Positions 17,749 to 26,939 are shown, counted from the first letter of the stretch. The stretch: 64,000 bases of DNA from an uncultured Roseburia sp. (GCA_947644305.1 CANRYS010000001.1:124001-188000); one strand, 5' to 3'. Program-made: numbers and translations. Notes: a model not told the origin generated them from the sequence alone.

Positions 17749-19587
17749 ATGCTAACTGCAAGAGATGATATAAGAAATATAGCGATCATTGCCCATGTCG
17801 ACCACGGCAAAACTACCATCGTGGATGAACTTCTGAAACAAAGCGGCGTATTCCGCGCCCATCAAGAAGTTGCCGAACGTGTCATGGATTCCAATGACAT
17901 TGAGCGGGAACGCGGCATCACAATTTTATCAAAAAACACTGCGATTCATTATAATGATATTAAAATAAATATTATCGACACCCCAGGACATGCTGATTTT
18001 GGCGGCGAAGTAGAGCGGGTGCTGAAAATGGTAAATGGCGTAGTTCTCGTGGTAGATGCCTTTGAAGGTGCCATGCCACAGACCAAATTTGTCTTGAAAA
18101 AAGCACTGGAACTTTCTCTTCCTGTTGTTGTCTGCGTCAATAAGATCGACCGCCCGGAGGCAAGACCCGCGGAAGTTGTCGATGAAATCCTCGAACTGTT
18201 TATTGATCTAGATGCCGATGAGGAACAGTTAGACTGCCCCTTTATCTTCGCATCTGCAAAGGAAGGTACTGCCTCTGCTTCTATGGAAGAGACCGGCAGT
18301 GACATGAAACCTCTATTTGATGCCATTGTCGATTATATTCCTGCTCCTACCGGAGATCCAGAAGCGGACACCCAGGTACTGATCAGCACCATCGACTACA
18401 ACGAGTATGTGGGACGCATCGGCGTAGGAAAAGTCGATAACGGTTCTGTAAAAGTAAATCAGGAAGTTGTGATCGTCAATGCACATGATCCAGAAAAGAA
18501 CAGTAAAGTAAAAATAAGCAAACTCTATGAATTTGAAGGACTGAACCGGGTAGAGGTAGAGGAAGCACGGATCGGCTCCATCGTCGCCATTTCGGGTATC
18601 ACTGACATTCACATCGGAGACACTCTCTGTTCTCCAGAAAATCCCAGGGCAATCCCCTTTCAGAGAATATCGGAACCCACCATTTCTATGGATTTTATCG
18701 TCAACGACAGCCCCCTTGCCGGTCAGGAGGGCAAATATGTGACCTCCCGTCATCTCCGTGACCGCCTTTATAAAATGCTGAATACCGATGTCAGTCTCCG
18801 GGTGGAGGATACTGAAACTACCGAAGCCTACAAGGTCTCTGGCCGTGGAGAGCTGCATCTGTCTGTGCTGATCGAAAACATGCGCAGAGAGGGTTACGAA
18901 TTTGCAGTCAGCAAACCAGAAGTTCTATATAAAACCGATGAAAATGGAAAAAAACTGGAGCCGATGGAGCGTGCCTATGTGGATGTACCAGATGAATTTA
19001 CCGGAACGGTCATCGACAAGCTGAGCCAGCGCAAGGGAGAACTCCAGGGAATGAACCCTCTGAATGCAGGCACGACCCGCCTGGAATTTTTGATTCCTGC
19101 CAGGGGATTGATCGGGTACCGCGGCGAATTTATGACAGATACCAAGGGAAATGGTGTACTCAATACCGAATTTTATGGATACGGTCCTTACAAAGGAGAT
19201 ATCGCTTACCGCAAACAAGGTTCTCTGATCGCCTATGAATCCGGCGAGACCATCACTTACGGTCTCTTCAATGCCCAAGAACGAGGCACCCTCTTCGTAG
19301 GTCCTGGCGAAAAGGTGTACGGCGGAATGGTAGTAGGCCAAAATGGGAAAACTGATGACATCGAAGTCAATGTGTGCAAGAAAAAGCAGCTAACTAACAC
19401 CAGAGCTTCTGGGTCTGACGACGCGCTCCGGCTCTCCCCGAAAAAGGAATTGAGCCTGGAAGAAGCCATTGAATTTATTGACACCGACGAACTGCTGGAG
19501 ATCACACCGGAAAATCTCCGGATCCGCAAGAAAATTCTGGACGGCACAGAACGCTACCGCGCTAAGAGAAATTCCAAAGGAAATTAA
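17749..19587 (+). CDS. typA: Ribosome-associated GTPase TypA/BipA
   Basis: A 612-residue translational GTPase of the EF-G type that supports ribosome assembly and stress adaptation. G motifs: AHVDHGKTTIVDEL, RERGITI, DTPGHADFGGEV, NKID and the later ASA motif; beta-barrel and EF-G-like domains III and V follow, then the TypA-specific C-terminal domain ending in KKELSLEEAIEFIDTDELLE. The ribosome site GGAAAGGAAG precedes the ATG. A DUF2156 gene follows 14 nt later on the same strand. Confidence 0.97.
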   Translation: MLTARDDIRNIAIIAHVDHGKTTIVDELLKQSGVFRAHQEVAERVMDSNDIERERGITILSKNTAIHYNDIKINIIDTPGHADFGGEVERVLKMVNGVVLVVDAFEGAMPQTKFVLKKALELSLPVVVCVNKIDRPEARPAEVVDEILELFIDLDADEEQLDCPFIFASAKEGTASASMEETGSDMKPLFDAIVDYIPAPTGDPEADTQVLISTIDYNEYVGRIGVGKVDNGSVKVNQEVVIVNAHDPEKNSKVKISKLYEFEGLNRVEVEEARIGSIVAISGITDIHIGDTLCSPENPRAIPFQRISEPTISMDFIVNDSPLAGQEGKYVTSRHLRDRLYKMLNTDVSLRVEDTETTEAYKVSGRGELHLSVLIENMRREGYEFAVSKPEVLYKTDENGKKLEPMERAYVDVPDEFTGTVIDKLSQRKGELQGMNPLNAGTTRLEFLIPARGLIGYRGEFMTDTKGNGVLNTEFYGYGPYKGDIAYRKQGSLIAYESGETITYGLFNAQERGTLFVGPGEKVYGGMVVGQNGKTDDIEVNVCKKKQLTNTRASGSDDALRLSPKKELSLEEAIEFIDTDELLEITPENLRIRKKILDGTERYRAKRNSKGN

Positions 19588-19601
19588 CAAGGAGGATTGG
19601 A

Positions 19602-20510
19602 ATGGAGCTTCAACCGATAAGTCCATTTGTACAGCATATTTTCAGAAAATACGAGGCAATGCGCCCTTGCTTTATGAGCGAAGGACACTTCCTAAACCAG
19701 TTTTTATGGGAAAATTATTATCAGACTAGATTTGCCACAGATGATATCGCACTCTACCTATTCTTCCAGAGAAAGGGAGAACGGGGTGCTTTCTGCCCTC
19801 TATGCTCTGTGGATGATCTTCCAGAAGCCTTTCGCCGGATGGAACAGCAGTTCCACGAGGTTTGGAACTGCCCCATGAATGTCTATCTGATCGACACCCT
19901 CACAAAAGATGTCTGGCAGAGCGCTGGTCTCCTCTCCCATTACACACTGGAATCCGATCGAGACAGCGCCGATTATATCTATGATGCGGAAAAATTAAAG
20001 ACTCTCAGCGGGCGAGCTCTTCATAAGAAAAAAAATCTTGTCAATGCCTTTCAGCGAGAGTACGAAGGTCAATTTACCTACGAAACTCTTTGTTGTAGTA
20101 ACATCGAAGAAGTAAAAGATTTTCATGAAAAATGGCTGGATGAACGAAGGATTTATGATAAATATAATTGTATTGATAATGAAGAAGAGGGTGTATACCG
20201 ACTTCTTGGTAACTGCCAGAGCATCGACTGTCATATGGGCGGAATCCGCATGAATGGCAAACTGGCAGCTTATACCATCGGGAGTTATTGTCCATCGATC
20301 CAGTGTGCTTTTATCCATATCGAAAAAGCTGACAGCGAGATCAAAGGACTTTATAACTACATCAATCAGCAGTTCTTGATCCATGAATTTCCAGATGCCC
20401 GCTATGTGAACCGGGAAGATGATCTCGGCCAGGAAAATCTGCGGCAGGCAAAATTGTCCTATAAACCCATTCGTCTTGAAGAAAAATTTTATCTTCGCGA
20501 AAAGAGCTGA
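19602..20510 (+). CDS. DUF2156 protein (GNAT-like, LPG-synthase C-terminal domain type)
   Basis: A 302-residue cytoplasmic protein of two tandem GNAT-like halves. The recognisable segment is LSGRALHKKKNLVNAFQREY near residue 140, typical of the soluble domain of lysyl-phosphatidylglycerol synthases that takes an aminoacyl group from tRNA; here it stands alone with no membrane flippase part. Substrate unknown. It is co-transcribed with typA behind an AAGGAGG ribosome site. Its TGA is immediately adjacent to the stop of the convergent licD-like gene, leaving no space for a terminator. Confidence 0.85.
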   Translation: MELQPISPFVQHIFRKYEAMRPCFMSEGHFLNQFLWENYYQTRFATDDIALYLFFQRKGERGAFCPLCSVDDLPEAFRRMEQQFHEVWNCPMNVYLIDTLTKDVWQSAGLLSHYTLESDRDSADYIYDAEKLKTLSGRALHKKKNLVNAFQREYEGQFTYETLCCSNIEEVKDFHEKWLDERRIYDKYNCIDNEEEGVYRLLGNCQSIDCHMGGIRMNGKLAAYTIGSYCPSIQCAFIHIEKADSEIKGLYNYINQQFLIHEFPDARYVNREDDLGQENLRQAKLSYKPIRLEEKFYLREKS

Positions 20511-21320
20511 TCACTGCCAAAAAGCTAGATACTCATGTCCTTTTCGCTGATCCTCAGGGGGAAGCTTCCTATAATCACCATAGATCCCCCTGAGTTTTTT
20601 ATCATATTCCCGTGGAACCCGGCAGGAGATCCCCTCAAAATCCATGATGATCCTGTCCTCATAATAGCTTTTCAAATTCTTTTCCTTCACTCCATATACC
20701 GTCGGATAACAAAATATATTCCTGGAAGAATCATAATCATAGGTCTGCATAAGAGCTTCTGCCTCCCCGATAATCCTCCCCAGCCGAAATTTTTTCAGAT
20801 GATGCCAGTAACATTGGCAGAGCTGTTTCCAAGGGTTCAGATAGGGTTTATATCGTCCAAATATCTTCCTGGATTCTTTAATCTTATCCCAATACTTATC
20901 ATACACTTCTCTCCGCTGTTCCTCATCGTCCCCCGCTCCGTCCACCGGAAATACATCCACCCAGACCGCCTGGGCATAAGTCTCTCTTCTGCCCTTTTTT
21001 CGTGTAATCGTATCCCGGTGTACCACCTGAATATAGGGGATGGCAATATTTCCTTTCATTCCCGTCCGAAGTTCATAACGGGAATCTTCTGTTTCTTTAC
21101 CAAATACTTGCTTAAACACATTGTAATCTGGCCGCGGCATGGAAATATCGATGTCATCATCCCAGGGAATAAATCCCCCATGGCGGACTGCCCCGATCAA
21201 CGTCCCATAATCCAAAATATAACGCAGCTTATACTTTTCGCAGACCTTTACGATCTGACGAAACATATCTAACTCGATCTCCTTACACTCCTCCATGGAT
21301 ATCGGCTCTAATCCACGCAT
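20511..21320 (-). CDS. LicD-family phosphotransferase
   Basis: A 269-residue LicD protein of the nucleotidyltransferase fold. The diagnostic block is ILDYGTLIGAVRHGGFIPWD followed by the metal motif DDDIDI (about residues 37-62), as in enzymes that attach phosphocholine or other phospho-groups to teichoic acids or surface glycans. Only 7 nt separate it from the flippase gene upstream, so the pair probably handles one surface polymer. The transferred group cannot be told from the sequence. Confidence 0.92.
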   Translation of the reverse strand: MRGLEPISMEECKEIELDMFRQIVKVCEKYKLRYILDYGTLIGAVRHGGFIPWDDDIDISMPRPDYNVFKQVFGKETEDSRYELRTGMKGNIAIPYIQVVHRDTITRKKGRRETYAQAVWVDVFPVDGAGDDEEQRREVYDKYWDKIKESRKIFGRYKPYLNPWKQLCQCYWHHLKKFRLGRIIGEAEALMQTYDYDSSRNIFCYPTVYGVKEKNLKSYYEDRIIMDFEGISCRVPREYDKKLRGIYGDYRKLPPEDQRKGHEYLAFWQ

Positions 21321-21327
21321 TTTCTCT

Positions 21328-22788
21328 TCACCTTCTGTTCCGAATCACTTTGATAAAATTCTTAAGAATGTCTAATAAATAACGGAATTGATTCACTCGA
21401 AAAGCCAGAGATAATATAATATAGCTGGCTGCTCCCGATACAACCTGTAAAACAATTCTTACAAGGTCCGGTACAGGCAGCCTTCCCACCCCGTATACAC
21501 ATATTCCCATGGCAACAGCCAACAAGATTGAGGGGATGAGGTCCACCAACTGTTCCCGGTAGGTGTATCCCAAATATTTACGGTTTGGAGTAGAATTCAC
21601 CAGCGCTGCAAAAAAGGTAACGAACATCGCTGTCACTGCAATTGCCATAACTCCCTGGTACATCACAGCGACGATCATCACGATGCCAAATACTTTTTTG
21701 ACGATTTCCATAAGCAGATAGGTTCTTCCCTTCCCCATCGCCTTCACCGCCTGGACATTTGCTGTCTGCACTGGCTCTAGGGCAAACTGAATACAGGCGA
21801 TCTGCATATAAGGAACACAAGGCAGCCACTTCTCCGTAAACATCAGTCGCACAATCGGCTCTGACATGACCAGCAGACCGATCATCAAAGGCCACATAAT
21901 ATAGGAACTCACTCGTATGGAGAGACGCACCATTTCCTTTAATTTTCCGGTATCGTCCTGCTTTAGCGTCATCGCTGGAAACAGCACGGAACTCACAGAT
22001 GAATTAATATTTGTCACAATCAGGTTTGGCAGTTTTCCTCCCTGATTATAAAAAGCAAGATCTTTTTCTGTGTACACCTTCCCAATAATCAAGCTACGTA
22101 TCTGTTTATAAGACGTGTGAATCAGTTCTGACACCAGCATTTTCCACCCAAAACTGAACAGATACCTCATCCGCCCCAGAGAAAATCTCCATATAGGACG
22201 CCACCGGACAGTAAACCAGAGCACCACCGTATCCATCGTCGAATTGAACAGGTACTGTGCAACCAGAGCCCATGCGCCAAAGCCTGTATATGCCATCACG
22301 ATCCCCACAACTGCCGATCCCACAGTACCGATTAACGTAGAGAAAAAAAATCGCTTAAACAGCATCTTTTTCTGTACATAGGCATGCTGTACCGAATTCA
22401 CTCCAGCCAGCGGCAATTTAAGTGCCATCACCCGGAGTACCGGTGTCAAGATTTCTTTACCATAAAACCTGGCTACCACCGGAGCACTAAAAAATACAAT
22501 GGCATAAAGCACCCAGGACATCACAATGCTAAAATAAAAAACAGAGGAAAAATCCACATCATCCGCGTCCTTCTTCTGAACAAGGGCCGCCCCAAAACCG
22601 CTGGATACAAACACATTTGCTATATCTATAAATATGGTGATCAGTGCAATAACCCCATAATCGGATGGCAACAACAACCTCGCCAGGATGATCGAGACAA
22701 GAAAGGACACGGCCTGAGCCCCAATCCTCTCTCCAAATTTCCAGATCAGCCCGGAAAATACTTTTCTTTGTAATCCACCTTCACTCAT
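21328..22788 (-). CDS. Polysaccharide flippase of the MOP superfamily (WzxC/TuaB type)
   Basis: A 486-residue integral membrane protein with about 12-14 hydrophobic segments. The N terminus (VFSGLIWKFGERIGAQAVSF, then LARLLLPSDYGVIAL) is typical of PST-type exporters that flip lipid-linked glycan units. Full length. It is followed by a LicD gene and preceded by a 51-codon ORF and a good promoter at 23063-23091. No glycosyltransferase is next to it. Confidence 0.9.
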   Translation of the reverse strand: MSEGGLQRKVFSGLIWKFGERIGAQAVSFLVSIILARLLLPSDYGVIALITIFIDIANVFVSSGFGAALVQKKDADDVDFSSVFYFSIVMSWVLYAIVFFSAPVVARFYGKEILTPVLRVMALKLPLAGVNSVQHAYVQKKMLFKRFFFSTLIGTVGSAVVGIVMAYTGFGAWALVAQYLFNSTMDTVVLWFTVRWRPIWRFSLGRMRYLFSFGWKMLVSELIHTSYKQIRSLIIGKVYTEKDLAFYNQGGKLPNLIVTNINSSVSSVLFPAMTLKQDDTGKLKEMVRLSIRVSSYIMWPLMIGLLVMSEPIVRLMFTEKWLPCVPYMQIACIQFALEPVQTANVQAVKAMGKGRTYLLMEIVKKVFGIVMIVAVMYQGVMAIAVTAMFVTFFAALVNSTPNRKYLGYTYREQLVDLIPSILLAVAMGICVYGVGRLPVPDLVRIVLQVVSGAASYIILSLAFRVNQFRYLLDILKNFIKVIRNRR

Positions 22789-22794
22789 TCTATT

Positions 22795-22950
22795 TTAGTC
22801 CTCTTCTTTTTTTGATAAAAGTTCGTTTTCAAACTCGGCGATGGAATTTACCTTAATCGCGAATTTAAGCCACTTGCCAATAACCTCTGTATGGGTTTCA
22901 TTCCGTACTCTTCTTAGATTATAATTCTTTTTTCCCAACATGTAAAGCAT
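22795..22950 (-). CDS. Small ORF (51 aa) leading the flippase-licD operon
   Basis: An open frame of 51 codons between the promoter at 23063-23091 and the flippase, ending 6 nt before the flippase start. The predicted peptide is basic at first (GKKNYNLRRVRNETHTEV) and acidic at the end (ENELLSKKEED), soluble, with no Cys and no signal peptide. No strong ribosome site precedes either ATG (22950 or 22941), so it may be a real leader protein, a gene remnant or chance. I recognise no family. The rest of the 22951-23117 gap holds only the promoter. Confidence 0.35.
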   Translation of the reverse strand: MLYMLGKKNYNLRRVRNETHTEVIGKWLKFAIKVNSIAEFENELLSKKEED

Positions 22951-23062
22951 TTTAACTCAAAAGTATAATATTATTTTCTATGGAAATTTCGCTTTGCAGA
23001 AAAGTGTCTTTGCACCCGCAAAAAAAGAAATCACATCTATCCAAAGAAATCAGATTGATGCG

Positions 23063-23091
23063 ATTGTAGCATACTTTTATAAAGTAGTCAA
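23063..23091 (-). promoter_or_regulatory. Sigma-A promoter of the flippase-licD operon
   Basis: TTGACT (23086-23091), 17-bp spacer, TACAAT (23063-23068), starting 27 bp downstream of the DUF1275 stop. Confidence 0.75.
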
Positions 23092-23117
23092 CCCCGAGCG
23101 TCACGCTTTGCTTACCT

Positions 23118-23771
23118 TTAACTCTTGTCATACATCATAAAGAAAGCAATACACAAAATCCCGCAGCACATCAAAATTGATTTTTCCTGCAGCCACAGAA
23201 TCACGATACTTCCCATAACAGCTCCCAGCATAAAACAGCCGATGATTCCATAGTAGAGCAGACTCTTTCTTAGCCGGGAACGGTCTTTTTTAAAGATGTA
23301 TTCACAAAGATTCTGTGTCCCACTTCTCAGATTTCCAATGCACATTGTAGTGGCAATCCCATTGTCGTGTATTTTCCGAAAACTTTCTACCTGTATCCCA
23401 CAGGTAAGGGATATAATACTGTTTGCCAGTAAATTATAACGGAAGGGAATAAATGCCACACCAAGGAGCAGCATCGCCTCAATTAGTAGGGAAAATTGTC
23501 TCCAGTGCAGGCTGCTCCGCAGACCATCCATCCGATAACGCAGAATATCCGCTACTATAATGCCTATAGTAAAGGCAGCCACCGGACAAAGATATTGAAA
23601 TGCCCCGGACACATCTCCCTGGGAAAGATGAACTCCCAGCAAAAGCATGTTTCCCGTCTGGGCATTGGCAAATACATGATCCCGGCAGAGATAAGAATAG
23701 GCATCCATAAAACCACCGGAAACAGCCAGTATCATGCCAACCCGAAGTGTCTCTGACATCTGACGGCTCAT
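23118..23771 (-). CDS. DUF1275 (YoaK-like) membrane protein
   Basis: A 217-residue membrane protein with about six hydrophobic segments. The family pattern is clear: GGFMDAYSYLCRDHVFANAQ followed by TGNMLLLGVHL, then GIQVESFRKIHD and TTMCIGNLRSGTQ. Members are presumed small-solute transporters or sensors of unknown substrate. The start at 23771 (MSRQMSETL) is 7 nt after GGGGG; an ATG 6 codons earlier lies before this site. Between it and the upstream gene are a strong terminator and a 13-bp perfect hairpin. Confidence 0.9.
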   Translation of the reverse strand: MSRQMSETLRVGMILAVSGGFMDAYSYLCRDHVFANAQTGNMLLLGVHLSQGDVSGAFQYLCPVAAFTIGIIVADILRYRMDGLRSSLHWRQFSLLIEAMLLLGVAFIPFRYNLLANSIISLTCGIQVESFRKIHDNGIATTMCIGNLRSGTQNLCEYIFKKDRSRLRKSLLYYGIIGCFMLGAVMGSIVILWLQEKSILMCCGILCIAFFMMYDKS

Positions 23772-23788
23772 TTTCATTCCCCCTGACA

Positions 23789-23826
23789 TAGCTCGACGGC
23801 GGGTTCAAATTCGCGCCGTCGAGCTA
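23789..23826. repeat. 13-bp perfect hairpin with the GCCGTCGAGCTA motif
   Basis: 23789-23801 pairs perfectly with 23814-23826 around a 12-nt loop. The arm CGCCGTCGAGCTAA recurs, without its partner arm, at about 42226-42239 next to fabD, and a related form (CGCCATTGAGCTAA) occurs near 43399. It has no T-run and lies just upstream of the DUF1275 ribosome site. Confidence 0.6.
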
Positions 23827-23866
23827 AGATTAACCTTAAAAGTTTTAATCTGTAACTTGAGAAAAA

Positions 23867-23886
23867 TCCGGGGTGCGATCCCCGGA
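23867..23886. terminator. Intrinsic terminator after the Cys-rich gene
   Basis: 7-bp GC stem TCCGGGG/CCCCGGA with a 6-nt loop, flanked by A-run and T-run on both sides, so it can act in either direction. On the minus strand it ends the 23899-24339 gene. Confidence 0.85.
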
Positions 23887-23898
23887 CTTCTTTTTGAG

Positions 23899-24339
23899 CT
23901 AGCTCATATAAATATCTGCAATCCGCCCCGCACTCTCTGGAGAGATTGCTTTGAGATACATCAAATACTGCAGTGCACTTCCTTCGTAGGAATGTATGTC
24001 GCCAAAAAGACCAACTTCGTAACAATTTCGTATCACATTTATGATACAGTTTTCTGTATGGTCCTCTTTGCAATCCTTGCATTCTTTCAAAATATGCGCA
24101 ATGGCTGTTTCCAGTTTATGTGGATCATATACCTTAAAATCGGTGGTGGGAATCCTGCTCATGCCCTCAGCAACCTCTTTTTTCGGCTCCCTCTGATAGT
24201 CTTTGATACACTTTTTGGCATAACCGATGGTACATGCTTCCTCCTGACACTGGTCGCAAAATTCTTCCTCCATGCAGCAATCCAGCAGATCTTCCCATAC
24301 CAGATCCGCATTCATTCCTTTTTTGTGTTCCTCTGACAT
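23899..24339 (-). CDS. Cys-rich cytoplasmic protein of unknown function
   Basis: A 146-residue soluble protein. The start at 24339 (MSEEHKKGMN) has GGAGG 7 nt upstream. It has two cysteine clusters: CCMEEEFCDQCQEEACTIGY with a following KKC, and KECKDCKEDHTENC then RNC, a pattern suited to zinc or iron-sulfur binding. There are no membrane segments and no signal peptide. It has its own extended -10 promoter, a leader hairpin that can hide a GGAGG, and its own terminator, so it is a single-gene unit. I do not recognise the family. Confidence 0.75.
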   Translation of the reverse strand: MSEEHKKGMNADLVWEDLLDCCMEEEFCDQCQEEACTIGYAKKCIKDYQREPKKEVAEGMSRIPTTDFKVYDPHKLETAIAHILKECKDCKEDHTENCIINVIRNCYEVGLFGDIHSYEGSALQYLMYLKAISPESAGRIADIYMS

Positions 24340-24376
24340 ACTAATCCTCCATTCTGATCCAAATACCATTCATTTA

Positions 24377-24404
24377 AAATCAGGTAAACCTCCTTACCTG
24401 ATTT
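24377..24404 (-). promoter_or_regulatory. Leader hairpin with GGAGG in the loop
   Basis: A perfect 11-bp stem (24394-24404 with 24377-24387) whose 6-nt loop reads GGAGGT on the minus strand; TTTT follows the stem. It lies in the leader of the Cys-rich gene, 38 nt before its start codon. It could be a weak terminator/attenuator or an RNA-binding site; the true ribosome site is a second GGAGG downstream. Confidence 0.5.
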
Positions 24405-24421
24405 ATTCATGACACTCAGAT

Positions 24422-24430
24422 AGTATATCA
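24422..24430 (-). promoter_or_regulatory. Extended -10 promoter of the Cys-rich gene
   Basis: TG-A-TATACT on the minus strand (-10 at 24422-24427) without a clear -35 box. It gives a leader of about 75 nt containing the hairpin at 24377-24404. Confidence 0.5.
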
Positions 24431-24577
24431 TAACGCTGATTATTTTTCTACTTTTCTTTTAATTAAATCAATAAGTAAATATTGTAAACTTTCTATAAAA
24501 ATGCTATAATAACCACGCAAAATCTATATGAGCTACCTGGCAGCATAACGATTCGATTCTTTACGGCACACTGGCTT

Positions 24578-26755
24578 TTATCCCTGCATCTCCAACTGTG
24601 CTTTTACCAGACGGTAGTAAATTCCACCCTTTCTGATCAGCTCCTCATGAGATCCCACTTCCGCCACCTGGTGACCGTCGATCACGATCAGACGGTCCGC
24701 ATTCTGCAGCGTTGACAGCCGATGGGCAATGGCAAAGGTAGTCCTCCCCTCTGTAAGACGCTCCAGAGCTTTCTGAATCATAAACTCACTCTCTGTATCG
24801 AGACTCGCTGTGGCCTCGTCCAGAATGAGAAGTCTTGGCTCATTCAGGATAGCGCGGGCAATAGCGATTCGCTGACGCTCGCCGCCAGAGAGGCTGTAAC
24901 CCTTCTCTCCCACATAAGTATTATAACCGTCCGGCGTCTTGCAGATAAAATCATGGGCATTTGCCAGTTTTGCCGCCCGGATCACCTCTTCATAGCTGGC
25001 ATCTGGTCTGGAAAAACGGATGTTGTTCAGAATCGTTCCAGAGAACAAAAAGGTCTCCTGCAATACCACACCAATCTGGGAGTGGAACCGGTCCGACTTG
25101 ATCTCTTTGATGTCGTGGCCATCCACCAAAAGATTTCCGTCGTCCACCTCATACAGACGCATGATTAGGTTAATCAGCGTAGATTTTCCGGTTCCCGAAG
25201 CCCCGACGATACCGATCATCTCCCCCTTGTGGATCTTTAAGTTCAGGTCCTCCAGCACCGGCTGATAGGATTTATAACCAAAGGTGGCGTGGCGGAATTC
25301 GATCTCGCCTTCCACTTCCAGTTCCACCGGATTTTCCACATCTTCGATAAAAGGTTCCTGCGCCATCACATCATTGATACGCTCAATGCTGCTGATAAGG
25401 TTCATCAGGTCCCTCGGCATACTGGTCATCCAGTTCAGATACTGATAGAGCAGTTGGGTGTAAGTAATAAACTGCAGCAATTCTCCGGTGGTCATCTCAC
25501 CCTGCAGCACATCCACTCCACCAAAATAAACTACCAAAAATACACCCGCTCCCATCAAAAAACTTACTCCCGGATTGAATACCGCCCAGAATACTTCATT
25601 TCTCGTCTGTACGTGGCAGAATTCCTCGGCAAGATGATTAAATTTAACCTTCTCCGCCTCTTCCTTTCCGTAGGACTTTACTACCCGCATTCCCGATATG
25701 ACATCCTGCAAATTACTGTTGACATCATCACTTTTTTTCCACTGCAGATGAAACCGGCGGTGGATATTTTTACGAAAAAGATAGGTGATCACTACCGCAA
25801 AAGGGATAAAAATAAAACTAAGCAGTGACAGCTTTACACTCAACGCCAGCATAAAGATGATATCACAGGCAAAGATAAAACAAACCGTAAACATGTTACA
25901 AAAGGTCCGCTCCATAAAATCACGGATTTTTCCCGTATCAAATACGATGCGGTTCATCAACTCTCCCGGCCGTCTGTCATTGATAAAACTCAGGGAAAGG
26001 ATCTGGATCTTGGCGAAAAGTTTTTCCCGCAGATCCTTGGAGATCTTCGCCCCCAAAACCGTACAATAATAACTTTTCAGTATATTGATTACTACGATCC
26101 CCACACTTAGGAAAAACATAATACCCAGACAGGTAAACGCCACGCCCATGCCTCCACTGCCATTGGTAAGCACATCATCCACCAGGTGTTTCTGTACCTC
26201 TGGATTTAGGAGTGTCACCACTGCTGCCAAAATCATCAGAACAATGATGCCCACAAAATTTTTCTTGTAGGGAGCTGACATTTTTAGGAAACTCCTCCAG
26301 AAACCACCTTCCTTAGAACAATGGGGACAATATCTGGTGCCTGGTATCGCCCGCCCACAGTCAGGGCAGATCTTCTCATATTCGTTGCTGATAACCTCTT
26401 CCTCCCTGCCTGAGATCAATATATTGATCCCACGTGCCACATAGGCATACCGGGACAGATGTTTTGCCGAATACTGCACGATGTACCGCTGCAGTCCGTT
26501 GTGCTCCAACACCAGAAGTCCACAGCCGATCTTCGCCTCCGCCCTGGCATTGCGGCACTCGGAGAGGCGGATCTTTTCTCTCAGTTCCCCCTTTTGGATC
26601 ACCCAGAGATGCCTCGTGCTGACTGCCAGATAAGAGTCCGGCAGCCATTTGCTGTTCTCTGCCACATCAAAGGGAACGGTATAATAAATTCGTTCTCCCT
26701 GCTCCAACTGGATACAGGAAGCTGCCGATTCCGGCAGAACAAATTGTAATATCAT
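24578..26755 (-). CDS. ABC exporter half-transporter with N-terminal zinc-ribbon region
   Basis: A 725-residue protein. Residues 1-115 form a beta-rich domain resembling a bacterial PH-like fold (SYLAVSTRHLWVIQKGELRE). A zinc ribbon follows (C130, C133, C143, C146: CxxC-x9-CxxC), then six membrane segments (about 160-430) and an ATPase domain with GASGTGKST, LSGGERQRIAIARA, LLILDEATASLD and AIAHRLS. This is the exporter fold with an unusual cytoplasmic extension, shared with the gene at 27484-29817. The start at 26755 is 5 nt after GGAGG. The pair with DUF1854 between them resembles a known DUF1854/ABC association, but the substrate is unknown. Confidence 0.9.
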   Translation of the reverse strand: MILQFVLPESAASCIQLEQGERIYYTVPFDVAENSKWLPDSYLAVSTRHLWVIQKGELREKIRLSECRNARAEAKIGCGLLVLEHNGLQRYIVQYSAKHLSRYAYVARGINILISGREEEVISNEYEKICPDCGRAIPGTRYCPHCSKEGGFWRSFLKMSAPYKKNFVGIIVLMILAAVVTLLNPEVQKHLVDDVLTNGSGGMGVAFTCLGIMFFLSVGIVVINILKSYYCTVLGAKISKDLREKLFAKIQILSLSFINDRRPGELMNRIVFDTGKIRDFMERTFCNMFTVCFIFACDIIFMLALSVKLSLLSFIFIPFAVVITYLFRKNIHRRFHLQWKKSDDVNSNLQDVISGMRVVKSYGKEEAEKVKFNHLAEEFCHVQTRNEVFWAVFNPGVSFLMGAGVFLVVYFGGVDVLQGEMTTGELLQFITYTQLLYQYLNWMTSMPRDLMNLISSIERINDVMAQEPFIEDVENPVELEVEGEIEFRHATFGYKSYQPVLEDLNLKIHKGEMIGIVGASGTGKSTLINLIMRLYEVDDGNLLVDGHDIKEIKSDRFHSQIGVVLQETFLFSGTILNNIRFSRPDASYEEVIRAAKLANAHDFICKTPDGYNTYVGEKGYSLSGGERQRIAIARAILNEPRLLILDEATASLDTESEFMIQKALERLTEGRTTFAIAHRLSTLQNADRLIVIDGHQVAEVGSHEELIRKGGIYYRLVKAQLEMQG

Positions 26756-26760
26756 TACAT

Positions 26761-26928
26761 CCTCCATTCAGGAGCGTATGCGACGAGACGACGAGAAATT
26801 CGCGGAGGCGATTTCTCGTCTGTCATCAATACTATTTGTAAGCGCTCCAAAGAACCAAAGGTTCTTCTCACAAATAGTTGTGTGAAAAATTAGCTATCGA
26901 GCTTATTTTTCACACTACCTCCATTCAG
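26761..26928. mobile_element. Hairpin-rich segment flanked by an 11-bp direct repeat at a ribosome site
   Basis: CCTCCATTCAG occurs at 26761-26771 and 26918-26928; on the minus strand both copies contain GGAGG, one being the ribosome site of the ABC gene. The 146 bp between them hold three hairpins: 26790-26799 with 26811-26820 (10 bp), 26832-26839 with 26870-26877 (plus an inner AGAACC/GGTTCT) and 26880-26890 with 26905-26915 (11 bp). No coding capacity. This looks like insertion of a small palindromic element with target duplication, but mobility is inferred. Confidence 0.55.
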
Positions 26929-26939
26929 AAACATAGAAT

